A stretch of 64,000 nucleotides of DNA from Mycobacterium sp. EPa45 (GTDB lineage: Bacteria > Actinomycetota > Actinomycetes > Mycobacteriales > Mycobacteriaceae), in assembly GCF_001021385.1 (NCBI RefSeq), contig NZ_CP011773.1:1674001-1738000 (forward strand). The letters are read 5' to 3'. Shown one piece after another: positions 1 to 9,668 of this stretch. How positions within the stretch are numbered: the first letter of the stretch is position 1; each line of letters starts with the position of its first letter. The notes under the pieces were generated by a model, which ran no database searches, was not told the origin of the DNA, and was given only the letters and a program-made list of their open reading frames with translations. The translations under genes and the position numbers were made by a program.

Positions 1-2
1 CC

Positions 3-650
3 GCCGGACGTACCGCGGTACTGGAGCCCCGGGTGTGGGCGCCCGACGAATTCGGGCTGAGCCGCTACCTGGCGGCCGGGCTCGCGACGTTGCAGGCCGT
101 CGACCCGGCGCTGCAGACCGATCTGGCCAGCCTGGCCGACGAGCTCGACGCGGAGGCGTTGCGCAACAGCGCCGGTCGCGAAGTATTCACCAATCCGGCG
201 AAAGCGTTGGCCGAGAAGATGTCTGGCCGGCAGGTGGTGCTCGCCGGTGACAACCCGGCCACCCTGGGGCTGGCCAGGCACGCCGCGGCGGTGTTACTGC
301 GGCTGGCCGGGCAGGCGGTGGCCGCCGCCGGGCTCGCCGACGCCCTCGTCGCAGTACGTAGTGGGATCGCCAACCAGTTCGGCGATCCGGCGGACGCGTT
401 GTTTCACGACGACGAGCTCGACGGCCCGCTGGCCAAGGGCCCGCGGGTGCTGGCGTTGACACTGCACGACGAACGTCCGGTGCTCGCCGCGCGAGTGAGC
501 GGTCTGGACGGCGTCGATTTGGTCGGAGCCGAAGACATCGGGGAGGCGGGGTCGGTTCAGGCTCCGGCCGGGCGGCCGGAACAGCAGCTCGCCACGCTGG
601 CCGTGCGATTACAGATGGCGGCGGTTTACCTCAGGTTGGTGGGGGGATAA
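3..650 (+). CDS. TobH-like SIS-fold protein (Rv3256c family), 5' truncated
   Basis: The frame is open to the left edge of the window and ends at TAA 648-650, so about 215 C-terminal residues are present. A GTG at 33 is in frame, but coding sequence reads through it, so the true start lies outside the window. The family in M. tuberculosis is roughly 346 residues and resembles sugar isomerase/phosphosugar-binding (SIS) proteins. Its exact reaction is not established. It sits 7 bases before manA in the same direction, the usual mycobacterial arrangement, which suggests a role in mannose or phosphosugar metabolism. The assignment rests mainly on this gene order. Confidence 0.75.
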   Translation, partial: AGRTAVLEPRVWAPDEFGLSRYLAAGLATLQAVDPALQTDLASLADELDAEALRNSAGREVFTNPAKALAEKMSGRQVVLAGDNPATLGLARHAAAVLLRLAGQAVAAAGLADALVAVRSGIANQFGDPADALFHDDELDGPLAKGPRVLALTLHDERPVLAARVSGLDGVDLVGAEDIGEAGSVQAPAGRPEQQLATLAVRLQMAAVYLRLVGG

Positions 651-657
651 CGTCACA

Positions 658-1884
658 GTGGAGTTGCTACGTGGTGCGATACGCACCTATGCATGGGGAT
701 CTCGGACGGCCATCGCGGAATTCACCGGAAGACCCTCGCCGACAGCACATCCCGAAGCCGAGCTGTGGCTCGGCGCCCACCCTGGCGATCCGGCCTTTCT
801 GGAAACTCCCGACGGTGAGACGTCTTTGCTCGCAGCGGTGCAATCGGATCCGGACGGCCAGTTGGGGCCGGCGGTGCGGGGTCGCTACGGCGATGTCCTG
901 CCGTTCCTGGTGAAGGTGCTGGCCGCCGAGGAACCGCTCTCGCTGCAAGCTCATCCCAGCGCCGAGCAGGCCGTCGAGGGTTGCGTGCGGGAGGACCGCA
1001 TCGGCGTGCCGCTCAACTCGCCGATCCGGAACTACCGCGACCGCAACCACAAACCCGAACTACTGGTCGCACTAAGCGAATTCGATGCACTCGGCGGCTT
1101 TCGACCGGTCGCGCAAACGGTCGAGCTGATGCGTGCACTGGGAGTGCCGGACCTCGACCCGTTCATCGCATTGCTGACCGGGCAGCCCGATGCCGACGGC
1201 CTGCGCGCCCTGTTCACCACCTGGATCACCGCACCGCAGCCAGATCTGGACGTGCTGATCCCCGCGGTTCTCGACGGCGCGGTCGACTATGTGCGCTCCG
1301 GGGCAACGGAATTCGCCGACGAAGCCAAGACGTTGCTGGAGCTGGGGGAGCGTTATCCCGGTGATGCGGGCGTGTTGGCGGCCATGCTGCTCAATCGGAT
1401 CACACTCGCACCCGGTGAGGCGATCTTCATGCCGGCAGGCAACCTGCACAGTTACATCCACGGCGTGGGCATGGAGGTGATGGCCAACTCCGACAACGTG
1501 CTTCGTGGTGGCCTCACCCCCAAGCACGTCGACGTGCCCGAGCTGCTGCGGGTGCTGGATTTCCGGCCTGCCGACGAGGCGACACTGCGCGCGCCCACCC
1601 ATCGTGAGGGCATCGAACTGGTCTACGAGACCCCCGCACAGGAGTTCGCCACCTGCGTCCTCATGCTCGACGGCGACAATCTCGGTCACGAGATCGACGC
1701 TCCGTCCCGCCATGACGGTCCGCAGATCCTGGTCTGCACCGAGGGCTCAGTCGTCGTTCGTGCGAAGTCGGACGTGGTCAAGCTGGATCGCGGGTATGCA
1801 GCCTGGGTGGCCGCCGACGACGGTCCGATCAGGCTGGAGGCGACTGCGCCCGCCAAGCTGTTTCGGGCTACGGTTGGCATTTGA
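658..1884 (+). CDS. manA: Mannose-6-phosphate isomerase, class I
   Basis: This 408-residue enzyme interconverts fructose-6-phosphate and mannose-6-phosphate in the cytosol, feeding GDP-mannose for mannosylated lipids and lipoglycans. The zinc-site signatures of type I isomerases are visible: LSLQAHPS (Gln and His ligands, near residue 100), NHKPEL (Glu ligand), and the FMPAGNLHSYIHG block carrying the last His ligand. The GTG start at 658 follows the preceding stop by 7 bases, so co-transcription with the TobH-like gene is likely. The length matches the mycobacterial family. Confidence 0.95.
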   Translation: MELLRGAIRTYAWGSRTAIAEFTGRPSPTAHPEAELWLGAHPGDPAFLETPDGETSLLAAVQSDPDGQLGPAVRGRYGDVLPFLVKVLAAEEPLSLQAHPSAEQAVEGCVREDRIGVPLNSPIRNYRDRNHKPELLVALSEFDALGGFRPVAQTVELMRALGVPDLDPFIALLTGQPDADGLRALFTTWITAPQPDLDVLIPAVLDGAVDYVRSGATEFADEAKTLLELGERYPGDAGVLAAMLLNRITLAPGEAIFMPAGNLHSYIHGVGMEVMANSDNVLRGGLTPKHVDVPELLRVLDFRPADEATLRAPTHREGIELVYETPAQEFATCVLMLDGDNLGHEIDAPSRHDGPQILVCTEGSVVVRAKSDVVKLDRGYAAWVAADDGPIRLEATAPAKLFRATVGI

Positions 1885-1910
1885 GTAACTGAGCCTGGGG
1901 AGGACACCGA

Positions 1911-2831
1911 ATGTCGACCGAGGGCAGCACCAAGGCGATCCTCGCGGCGCTTGCCGCCAACGCGGGCATCGCGGTCGCGAAGTTCGTCGGATTCCTGATC
2001 ACCGGCAGCTCCTCGATGCTGGCCGAGTCGGTGCACTCAGTGGCCGATACGTCCAATCAGGGACTGCTGCTGTTCGGGCAACGCCAGGCTCGCAAGCAAG
2101 CCGACAGTCTGCACCAGTTCGGCTACGGCCGCAGCCGGTATTTCTACTCCTTCGTGGTGGCGCTGGTGCTGTTCAGCCTGGGCTCGATCTTCGCCCTGTA
2201 CGAGGGTTATCACAAGGTCAGCCACCCCGAGCCGCTCACCTCGCCGCTCGTGGCGGTCGCGATCCTGGCGGTGGCAATTGCTCTGGAGTCCTACAGCTTT
2301 CGCACCGCGATGGTGGAGTCACGCCCGTTGAAGGGCAAGAGTTCTTGGTGGCAGTTCATCCGCCGCTCGCGCAATCCCGAGCTGCCGGTGGTCCTGCTTG
2401 AGGACACCGGCGCCCTCGTGGGCCTGGTGTTCGCCCTCGCCGGTGTGGGCTTGACGATCCTGACCGACGACCCGATGTGGGACGGCGTCGGCACGGTACT
2501 GATCGGTCTGCTGCTCGGTGTGATCGCGGTGATCCTGATGGTCGAGATGCACAGCCTGCTGATCGGCGAGGGCGCCACCCCTGACGAATGCCGGGCAATC
2601 CAGTCGGCGCTCGACCAGACCGCCAACGTCGATCGGGTGATTCACTTGCGCACCCAGTATCTCGGTCCCGAGGAGATGCTCGTCGGCGCCAAGATCGCGC
2701 TGGCTCCGGACACCGACCTGGCCACGGTGGCGGCCACCATCGACGCCGCCGAGGCGGCCATCCGTGCGGTGGTGCCCGCGGCTGCGGTCATCTACCTGGA
2801 ACCGGATCTCGACCGGGCACTGGCGCGTTAG
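1911..2831 (+). CDS. Cation diffusion facilitator family transporter
   Basis: This is a 306-residue membrane protein of the CDF family, which exports divalent metals such as Zn2+ in exchange for protons. Several hydrophobic helices cover roughly residues 10-40, 80-140 and 160-205. The family metal-site signature SxHSxxDxxNQ is present as SVHSVADTSNQ near residues 43-53. A soluble C-terminal domain of about 90 residues follows, as in other CDF proteins. A GGGGAGGA ribosome site lies just before ATG 1911. The gene sits between manA and the FAD oxidoreductase, where M. tuberculosis has none. Its last 44 bases overlap the convergent oxidoreductase. The metal specificity cannot be read from sequence. 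Confidence 0.85.
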   Translation: MSTEGSTKAILAALAANAGIAVAKFVGFLITGSSSMLAESVHSVADTSNQGLLLFGQRQARKQADSLHQFGYGRSRYFYSFVVALVLFSLGSIFALYEGYHKVSHPEPLTSPLVAVAILAVAIALESYSFRTAMVESRPLKGKSSWWQFIRRSRNPELPVVLLEDTGALVGLVFALAGVGLTILTDDPMWDGVGTVLIGLLLGVIAVILMVEMHSLLIGEGATPDECRAIQSALDQTANVDRVIHLRTQYLGPEEMLVGAKIALAPDTDLATVAATIDAAEAAIRAVVPAAAVIYLEPDLDRALAR

Positions 2832-4179
2832 CCCGCTTCTGGGCCCACCACAACGACATGTTGTGCCGGATCGTGCGGCCGAGGATCGATGCGGGCGGAA
2901 CCATGTACAAGCTGTCCAGCAGGCTGAACCGGCGCAGGAACCATTCCGCCAGTACGCGGTCGGTCTCTGCGGCGCCGAGGAACTGATCGAACAGCGATCC
3001 CACCGGTCGGTACCACCAGGGCGCAGGCCCCTCGGTGCCGTGCAAGGTGAGGTCGCCGATCGCATTCATCGTCCACACCGGATAGGTGGTTTTCGCGGTC
3101 GCGCGCGCCAGGTCGTAGGCCAGGTGCCGGGTGCCGGAGGCCAGCAGCCGCCGCAGATGCCCGGCTTGCAGCGCAGTCATCGTCATACCCTGGCCATAGG
3201 TCGGGTTGAAACTCGCGACGGCGTCGCCGATCGGGATGATTCCGGCCGGGAAGCGCTGCAGTTTGTCATACCGGCGCCACCGGCTGACCGGGTATCGGTG
3301 GAAAGCGATGTCGCCCACCGGTTCTCCCTGCCGGATGGCGGCCGCCAGCGGCGCGGGCAGCACCTCGTCGGCGACCTGATAGATCTCCGCCAGGGTCTGT
3401 GGCGGCGCGATGTGATTGACCGTGAAAGCGGTCAACCCCCACGTGCCATCTTCGTAGAACAACATGCCGAGCCCGGCCTGGTTAGTGCGCGACGCCCCCG
3501 CCACGACCACCTTCTCGGCGATCAGGCCCTCGGGGATGCGCAATTGTTGTGTGGAATAACCGATTCCGACGTCGACGGTCTGTTCCTGGGGACGGGCGAA
3601 CCCCCACTCGTCGAGCCAGACAGGCAAGCGGGTGCCACGGCCCGAGGCATCCACGACCAGGTCGGCGGCGACGAACTCGTTTCTGCCCGTCGCGGACAGC
3701 ACCACGCCGGTGACGGTCTGGCGTTCACCGTCGAAGCGCGGTGCGTTCACGTCGCGCTGCACGATCTCGACGCCTGCCAGCGCTGCGGTGCGGCGGCGGA
3801 TCTGCCACTCGAGTTGCTTGCGGCTGGGCACGTAAGCGGTGAACTCGCGTTGCAGGGTGTGCCCGGTGCCCAGCACGTGCCCCGCGGCGCCGAAGTGGAT
3901 GCAGTCGGGCCGGTTCTCCAGCTTGGCCACCCCGGCGGCGACCATGTCGTCGAGCAGGCCGGGGAACAACGTCTCGAACTCGTTGGCTCCCCGCGCCATC
4001 AGGATGTGCACGTGGCGGTCCTGAGGTACCGCGGCGCGGTGGGCCGGTTCGGCCGGCAGGGTGTCGCGGTCGTAGACGGTCACTCGGTCGTAATGGTCGG
4101 ACAGCACCCGGGCAGCACAAAGCCCTGCGATGCTGGCCCCGATGACGATGGCATGGCGATGCTTCGGGGGTTGGCCCAC
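2788..4179 (-). CDS. FAD-dependent oxidoreductase (Rv3254 family)
   Basis: The predicted protein has 463 residues, close to the 462 of its apparent M. tuberculosis counterpart Rv3254. The N-terminal dinucleotide-binding motif GASIAGLCAARVL starts about 12 residues in. DASGRGTRLPVW and the GDAVASFNPTYGQGMTMTALQ block are typical of aromatic-hydroxylase or halogenase-like FAD proteins. The substrate is unknown. The GTG start at 4179 was chosen because it places the Rossmann motif at the N-terminus; the frame stays open far upstream opposite the permease gene, but that extension is a shadow. The 3' end overlaps the convergent cation transporter by 44 bases. Confidence 0.85.
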   Translation of the reverse strand: MGQPPKHRHAIVIGASIAGLCAARVLSDHYDRVTVYDRDTLPAEPAHRAAVPQDRHVHILMARGANEFETLFPGLLDDMVAAGVAKLENRPDCIHFGAAGHVLGTGHTLQREFTAYVPSRKQLEWQIRRRTAALAGVEIVQRDVNAPRFDGERQTVTGVVLSATGRNEFVAADLVVDASGRGTRLPVWLDEWGFARPQEQTVDVGIGYSTQQLRIPEGLIAEKVVVAGASRTNQAGLGMLFYEDGTWGLTAFTVNHIAPPQTLAEIYQVADEVLPAPLAAAIRQGEPVGDIAFHRYPVSRWRRYDKLQRFPAGIIPIGDAVASFNPTYGQGMTMTALQAGHLRRLLASGTRHLAYDLARATAKTTYPVWTMNAIGDLTLHGTEGPAPWWYRPVGSLFDQFLGAAETDRVLAEWFLRRFSLLDSLYMVPPASILGRTIRHNMSLWWAQKRANAPVPGRDPVPGR

Positions 4180-4230
4180 GACGTCATAGGTACCCGCTGC
4201 AACACCGTCTAACCGGGGTACAGGAGAAAA

Positions 4231-5718
4231 ATGCAGATGACTTCGAAGTGGCGGACCAAGTCGGTGGAACAGTCCATCCTCGACACCGACGAGCCGGGGA
4301 CCCGGCTCCGCAAAAATCTCACGTGGTGGGACCTGACGGTGTTCGGTGTCTCCGTCGTCGTCGGCGCAGGCATCTTCACCGTCACCGCGTCGACGTTCGG
4401 CAACATCACCGGTCCCGCCATCTCGGTGTCCTTCATCATCGCCGCCGTGACCTGCGGTTTGGCCGCGCTGTGCTACGCCGAGTTCGCCTCGACGCTGCCG
4501 GTGGCGGGCAGCGCCTACACCTTCTCCTACGCGACGTTCGGTGAGTTCGTCGCCTGGATCATCGGCTGGGATTTGATCCTGGAGTTCGCGGTCGGCGCCG
4601 CGGTGGTGGCCAAGGGCTGGTCGAGTTACCTGGGCACCGTGTTCGGCTTCTCCGGCGGGGTCGCGGCCATCGGGCCGCTGAACTTCGACTGGGGTGCCCT
4701 GATCATCGTCGCGGTCGTCACCACCCTGCTGGCTCTGGGAACCAAGCTGTCGGCGCATGTGTCCGCGGCGATCACGGCGATCAAGGTCGCGGTCGTCGCA
4801 CTCGTCGTGATCGTGGGCGCGTTCTACATCAAGGCGGCGAACTTCTCCCCGTTCGTGCCCGCATCGGAAACCGGCAAGGACTCGTCGGGAACCGGTGTGA
4901 ACCAGTCCGTGTTCTCTCTGCTGACCGGCGCCGAGAGCAGTCACTACGGCTGGTACGGCGTGCTGGCCGGCGCCTCGATCGTGTTCTTCGCGTTCATCGG
5001 GTTCGATGTGGTCGCGACGACGGCGGAAGAGACCAAGAACCCGCAGCGCGACGTCGCGCGAGGAATCCTCGCGTCCTTGGCCATCGTCACGGTGCTCTAC
5101 GTATCGGTGTCGATCGTGCTGTCGGGCATGGTGCGATTCAGCGACCTGCGAGACAGGGCGAAGGGCGGCCATGCCAACCTCGCCACGGCGTTTTCGCTGA
5201 ACGGCGTGGACTGGGCGGCGAAGGTGATCTCCATCGGCGCGCTGGCCGGGCTGACCACCGTGGTCATGGTGCTGATTCTCGGGTTGTCGCGGGTGTTGTT
5301 CGCCATGGCTCGCGACGGCCTGCTGCCGCGCGAACTGGCCAAGACCGGCAACCGCGGCACTCCGGTGCGGATCACCGTGCTGGTCGGCGTGCTCACCGCG
5401 GTGGCCGCCACGGTGTTTCCGATCGACAAGCTCGAAGAGATGGTCAACGTCGGGACGCTGTTCGCGTTCATCCTGGTCTCCGCCGGGGTGATCATTCTGC
5501 GGCGGACCCGCCCCGACCTCGAGCGAGGATTCCGCGCGCCGCTGGTCCCGGCGCTGCCGATCCTGTCGATCGCGGCCTGCGGCTGGCTGATGCTCAACCT
5601 CACCGGCCTGACCTGGATCCGGTTCGGAGTGTGGATGGTCATCGGCGTCGGGTTCTACCTGCTCTACGGGCGACGGCACTCCGTGTTGGCGCAGCGCGAG
5701 GCCGCAATCGTGCCCTGA
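4231..5718 (+). CDS. APC-family amino acid permease (Rv3253c-like)
   Basis: This is a 495-residue polytopic membrane protein of the amino acid-polyamine-organocation superfamily. About twelve hydrophobic segments run from GVSVVVGAGIFTVTAS (near residue 40, the unwound first helix typical of the family) to the C-terminus. It resembles bacterial cationic amino acid transporters and probably imports amino acids with protons, but the substrate is inferred only. An AGGAG site 6 bases before ATG 4231 supports that start; ATG 4237 is a possible alternative. It is divergent from the FAD oxidoreductase with 51 bases between the starts, so promoters there must be compact. Confidence 0.9.
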   Translation: MQMTSKWRTKSVEQSILDTDEPGTRLRKNLTWWDLTVFGVSVVVGAGIFTVTASTFGNITGPAISVSFIIAAVTCGLAALCYAEFASTLPVAGSAYTFSYATFGEFVAWIIGWDLILEFAVGAAVVAKGWSSYLGTVFGFSGGVAAIGPLNFDWGALIIVAVVTTLLALGTKLSAHVSAAITAIKVAVVALVVIVGAFYIKAANFSPFVPASETGKDSSGTGVNQSVFSLLTGAESSHYGWYGVLAGASIVFFAFIGFDVVATTAEETKNPQRDVARGILASLAIVTVLYVSVSIVLSGMVRFSDLRDRAKGGHANLATAFSLNGVDWAAKVISIGALAGLTTVVMVLILGLSRVLFAMARDGLLPRELAKTGNRGTPVRITVLVGVLTAVAATVFPIDKLEEMVNVGTLFAFILVSAGVIILRRTRPDLERGFRAPLVPALPILSIAACGWLMLNLTGLTWIRFGVWMVIGVGFYLLYGRRHSVLAQREAAIVP

Positions 5719-5735
5719 TTTACAAAACTGCCCTG

Positions 5736-5770
5736 TTTGTCTAGACACCCGACAAATCTGCCTCTATAGT
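5736..5770 (+). promoter_or_regulatory. alkB operon promoter with inverted-repeat operator over the -35
   Basis: A near-consensus sigma-70 type promoter is visible: TAGACA at 5742-5747, a 17-base spacer, then TATAGT at 5765-5770. A perfect inverted repeat, TTTGTC (5736-5741) and GACAAA (5751-5756), brackets the -35 hexamer, which lies wholly in its 9-base centre. A bound repressor would block polymerase. The TetR gene at the end of this operon (alkX) is the obvious candidate regulator, by inference. Confidence 0.7.
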
Positions 5771-5805
5771 CAAGTCAATCGAACCTGACATGGGAGGTAA
5801 CTGTC

Positions 5806-7041
5806 GTGACGTCTCAGCTGGACAACGCTGTCCCCGCGCCGACCGCGCAATGGCGGGACAAGAAGCGCTACCTGTGGCTGATGGGCCTGATCGCGCCCAC
5901 CGCGCTGTTCGTGGTGCTGCCGGTCATCTGGGGTCTGAACCAGCTCGGCTGGACCGCGGCCTCGCAAGTGTTCTTCTGGGTCGGGCCGATGCTGATCTAC
6001 GTGCTGCTGCCGGCGCTGGACCTGAAGTTCGGCCGGGACGGGCAGAACCCGCCCGAGGAGCTGATGGAGTACCTGGAGAACGACAAGTACTACCGGTACT
6101 GCACGTATGCGTTCATCCCATTCCAGTTCATCAGCCTGATCTTCGGTGCCTACATGTTCACCGCCTCGGATCTGAGCTGGTTGGGCTATGACGGCTCGTT
6201 GGGCTGGTTCGCGAAGATCGGTCTGGCGCTGTCGGTCGGCGTTCTCGGCGGAACCGGCATCAACACCGCACACGAGCTCGGACACAAGAAGGACTCGCTG
6301 GAGCGCTGGCTGTCGAAAATCACGCTGGCTCAGACCTGCTACGGCCACTTCTACATCGAGCACAATCGTGGTCATCACGTCCGCGTCGCCACGCCCGAGG
6401 ATCCCGCGTCGGCGCGCTTCGGGGAAACCTTCTGGGAATTCCTGCCGCGCAGCGTGTTCGGCAGTGCCCGCTCGGCGCTCAAGCTCGAGGCCGCCCGCAT
6501 TCGCCGACTCGGCCGCAGCCCGTGGGACCCCCGTACCTGGCCGGGCAACGACGTCCTCAACGCCTGGGCGATGTCGGTGGTGCTGTTCGGCGCGATCATC
6601 GCGGTGTTCGGCCCGGCGGTGATTCCGTTCCTGCTCATCCAGGCGGTGTTCGGTTTCTCGATGCTGGAAGCGGTGAACTATCTGGAGCACTACGGGCTGC
6701 TGCGCCAGAAGAACGAAGGAGGCCGCTACGAACGCTGCGCCCCGCGGCACAGCTGGAACTCCGATCATCTGGTGACCAACCTGTTCCTGTACCACCTGCA
6801 GCGGCACAGCGACCACCACGCCAACCCGACCCGGCGCTACCAGACGCTGCGCAGCATGTCCGATGCGCCCGAATTGCCCAGCGGCTACGCCACTTTGATC
6901 GGCGTGACGTACTTCCCCTGGGTGTGGCGCCGAATGATGGATCATCGGGTACTCGAGCACTACAACGGTGACATCACACGAGTCAACATCGATCCGCGCC
7001 GACGGGAGAAGATCCTGGCCCGCTACGGGAGCGCGGCATGA
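5806..7041 (+). CDS. alkB: Alkane 1-monooxygenase
   Basis: This 411-residue integral-membrane non-heme di-iron enzyme hydroxylates the terminal carbon of medium- and long-chain n-alkanes using electrons from rubredoxin. All family histidine boxes are present: HELGH (near residue 152), HNRGHH (near 187), LEHYG (near 296) and LQRHSDHH (near 333). Paired hydrophobic segments surround them. GTG 5806 is preceded by a GGGAGG site. The stop overlaps the rubredoxin start as ATGA, so AlkB and its electron carriers are translationally coupled in the order alkB-rubA-rubB-alkX. Confidence 0.96.
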   Translation: MTSQLDNAVPAPTAQWRDKKRYLWLMGLIAPTALFVVLPVIWGLNQLGWTAASQVFFWVGPMLIYVLLPALDLKFGRDGQNPPEELMEYLENDKYYRYCTYAFIPFQFISLIFGAYMFTASDLSWLGYDGSLGWFAKIGLALSVGVLGGTGINTAHELGHKKDSLERWLSKITLAQTCYGHFYIEHNRGHHVRVATPEDPASARFGETFWEFLPRSVFGSARSALKLEAARIRRLGRSPWDPRTWPGNDVLNAWAMSVVLFGAIIAVFGPAVIPFLLIQAVFGFSMLEAVNYLEHYGLLRQKNEGGRYERCAPRHSWNSDHLVTNLFLYHLQRHSDHHANPTRRYQTLRSMSDAPELPSGYATLIGVTYFPWVWRRMMDHRVLEHYNGDITRVNIDPRRREKILARYGSAA

Positions 7042-7211
7042 GCGCCTACCAGTGCCCGGTCTGCGATTACGTGTACGACGAGGCGAAAGGTGCTGCGCGG
7101 GAAGGCTTCCCGCCCGGCACTGCCTGGGCTGACGTGCCCGACGACTGGACCTGCCCCGACTGCGGGGTGCGAGAGAAGGTCGACTTCGAACTGATGGAGG
7201 TTACGAAATGA
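7038..7211 (+). CDS. rubA: Rubredoxin, AlkG1-like
   Basis: This 57-residue protein carries one Fe(Cys)4 centre, with CPVC at residues 6-9 and CPDCG at 39-43. It has one more residue after the second CxxCG (VREKVDFE) than the next rubredoxin. That matches the description of AlkG1-type rubredoxins, which generally cannot reduce AlkB, whereas AlkG2-type can. Its role may therefore differ from simple electron delivery; that is an inference from family knowledge. It overlaps alkB and rubB by four bases each (ATGA). Confidence 0.93.
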   Translation: MSAYQCPVCDYVYDEAKGAAREGFPPGTAWADVPDDWTCPDCGVREKVDFELMEVTK

Positions 7212-7390
7212 CCGACTACAAGTTGTTCATCTGTGTGCAGTGCGGCTTCGAGTACGACGAGGCCAAGGGCTGGCCGGAGGACGGCATCGCCCCCGGCACC
7301 CGCTGGGATGACATCCCCGAGGACTGGAGTTGCCCGGACTGCGGCGCGGCCAAGTCGGACTTCGAGATGGTGGAAGTGGCCAGACCATGA
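7208..7390 (+). CDS. rubB: Rubredoxin, AlkG2-like (AlkB electron donor)
   Basis: This 60-residue rubredoxin has iron-binding cysteines at CVQC (residues 9-12) and CPDCG (42-46). The segment after the second pair is AAKSDFE, without the extra residue seen in the upstream copy, so it fits the AlkG2 class that passes electrons to alkane hydroxylase. The start overlaps the preceding stop (ATGA) and its own stop overlaps alkX the same way, giving an unbroken coupled operon. Confidence 0.95.
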   Translation: MTDYKLFICVQCGFEYDEAKGWPEDGIAPGTRWDDIPEDWSCPDCGAAKSDFEMVEVARP

Positions 7391-8019
7391 CCATTACAGT
7401 CGCGCATGTGAAGAGTCCTCGGGTGCCCTATCCCGAGGCCTCGCGTGCGTTGCTGAGGGACTCGGTGCTCGACGCGATGCGAGAAGAGTTGCTGACCAAG
7501 GATTGGTCGGCGATCACGCTGTCCGACGTCGCCCGCACCGCCGGGGTCAGCAGGCAGACCATCTACAACGAGTTCGGCTCTCGCCAGGGATTGGCGCAGG
7601 GTTACGCGCTGCGGCTGGCCGACCGCCTGGTGGACGCGATCGGGACCGCGATCAGCTCGAACGTCGGCGACGTACTGGCCGCGTTCACCGAGGGCTTCCG
7701 GGTGTTCTTCACCGAGTCGGCCGCCGACCCGCTCGTCATCTCGTTGCTGACCGGTGTCGCCAAACCCGACCTGCTGCAGATGATCACCACCGACAGCGCG
7801 CCGATCATCACCCGCGCATCCGCCAAGCTGACCGAGGCGTTCATGAACAGTTGGGTCAGCGCGAGCGAGGAGGACTCAGGTGTGCTGGCCCGCGCGATCG
7901 TGCGGCTTGCGATGAGTTACGTCTCGATGCCGCCCGAAGCCGACCATGATGTGGCATTAGACCTGGCCCGATTGATGTCGCCGTTCGCCGAACGCTACGG
8001 TGTAATCGATATTCCTTAG
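7387..8019 (+). CDS. alkX: TetR-family regulator of the alkane hydroxylase operon
   Basis: This 210-residue protein has an N-terminal TetR helix-turn-helix ([21 protein letters not shown], about residues 41-61) and an all-helical ligand domain. It corresponds by position to Rv3249c. The ATG at 7387 overlaps the rubB stop as ATGA; an in-frame start at 7330 would lie inside rubB and is unlikely. As the last gene of the operon it probably autoregulates through the inverted repeat over the alkB promoter and senses alkanes or fatty acids. The ligand is inferred. Confidence 0.9.
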   Translation: MTITVAHVKSPRVPYPEASRALLRDSVLDAMREELLTKDWSAITLSDVARTAGVSRQTIYNEFGSRQGLAQGYALRLADRLVDAIGTAISSNVGDVLAAFTEGFRVFFTESAADPLVISLLTGVAKPDLLQMITTDSAPIITRASAKLTEAFMNSWVSASEEDSGVLARAIVRLAMSYVSMPPEADHDVALDLARLMSPFAERYGVIDIP

Positions 8020-8124
8020 CTGTCAGAGCGTGTCGAGCGCCTGTCCCGCGAGCCCGCAGGCTGAGGGTGTCGCCAGCGCGCGTCTGCGCGCTCACCGGCA
8101 ATGACGAACGAAAAGGGGCTCTAC

Positions 8125-9585
<1,461 letters not shown>

Positions 9586-9597
9586 GTTTGTTCGCTC

Positions 9598-9629
9598 ACT
9601 CCGACCGTCGGCATGCCGGCGGTCGGAGT
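9598..9629 (+). terminator. Hairpin terminator after ahcY
   Basis: Ten-base perfect arms, ACTCCGACCG (9598-9607) and CGGTCGGAGT (9620-9629), flank a 12-base centre that can itself pair partly. It begins 12 bases after the ahcY stop and has no U-tract, as is common for mycobacterial terminators. Confidence 0.75.
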
Positions 9630-9668
9630 GGCGTTTCGGCCGGCATCGCGCTCTGTTAACCTCCGCGG

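Noticed and set aside
2788..5748. A 986-residue reverse open frame
   Set aside because: Only the part below 4179 matches an FAD oxidoreductase; the rest lies opposite the permease gene and has the repetitive Asp/Arg/Gln/His composition of an antisense shadow.
8020..8124. Riboswitch upstream of ahcY
   Set aside because: The gap is about 100 bases and no conserved SAH- or SAM-type core was found by eye.
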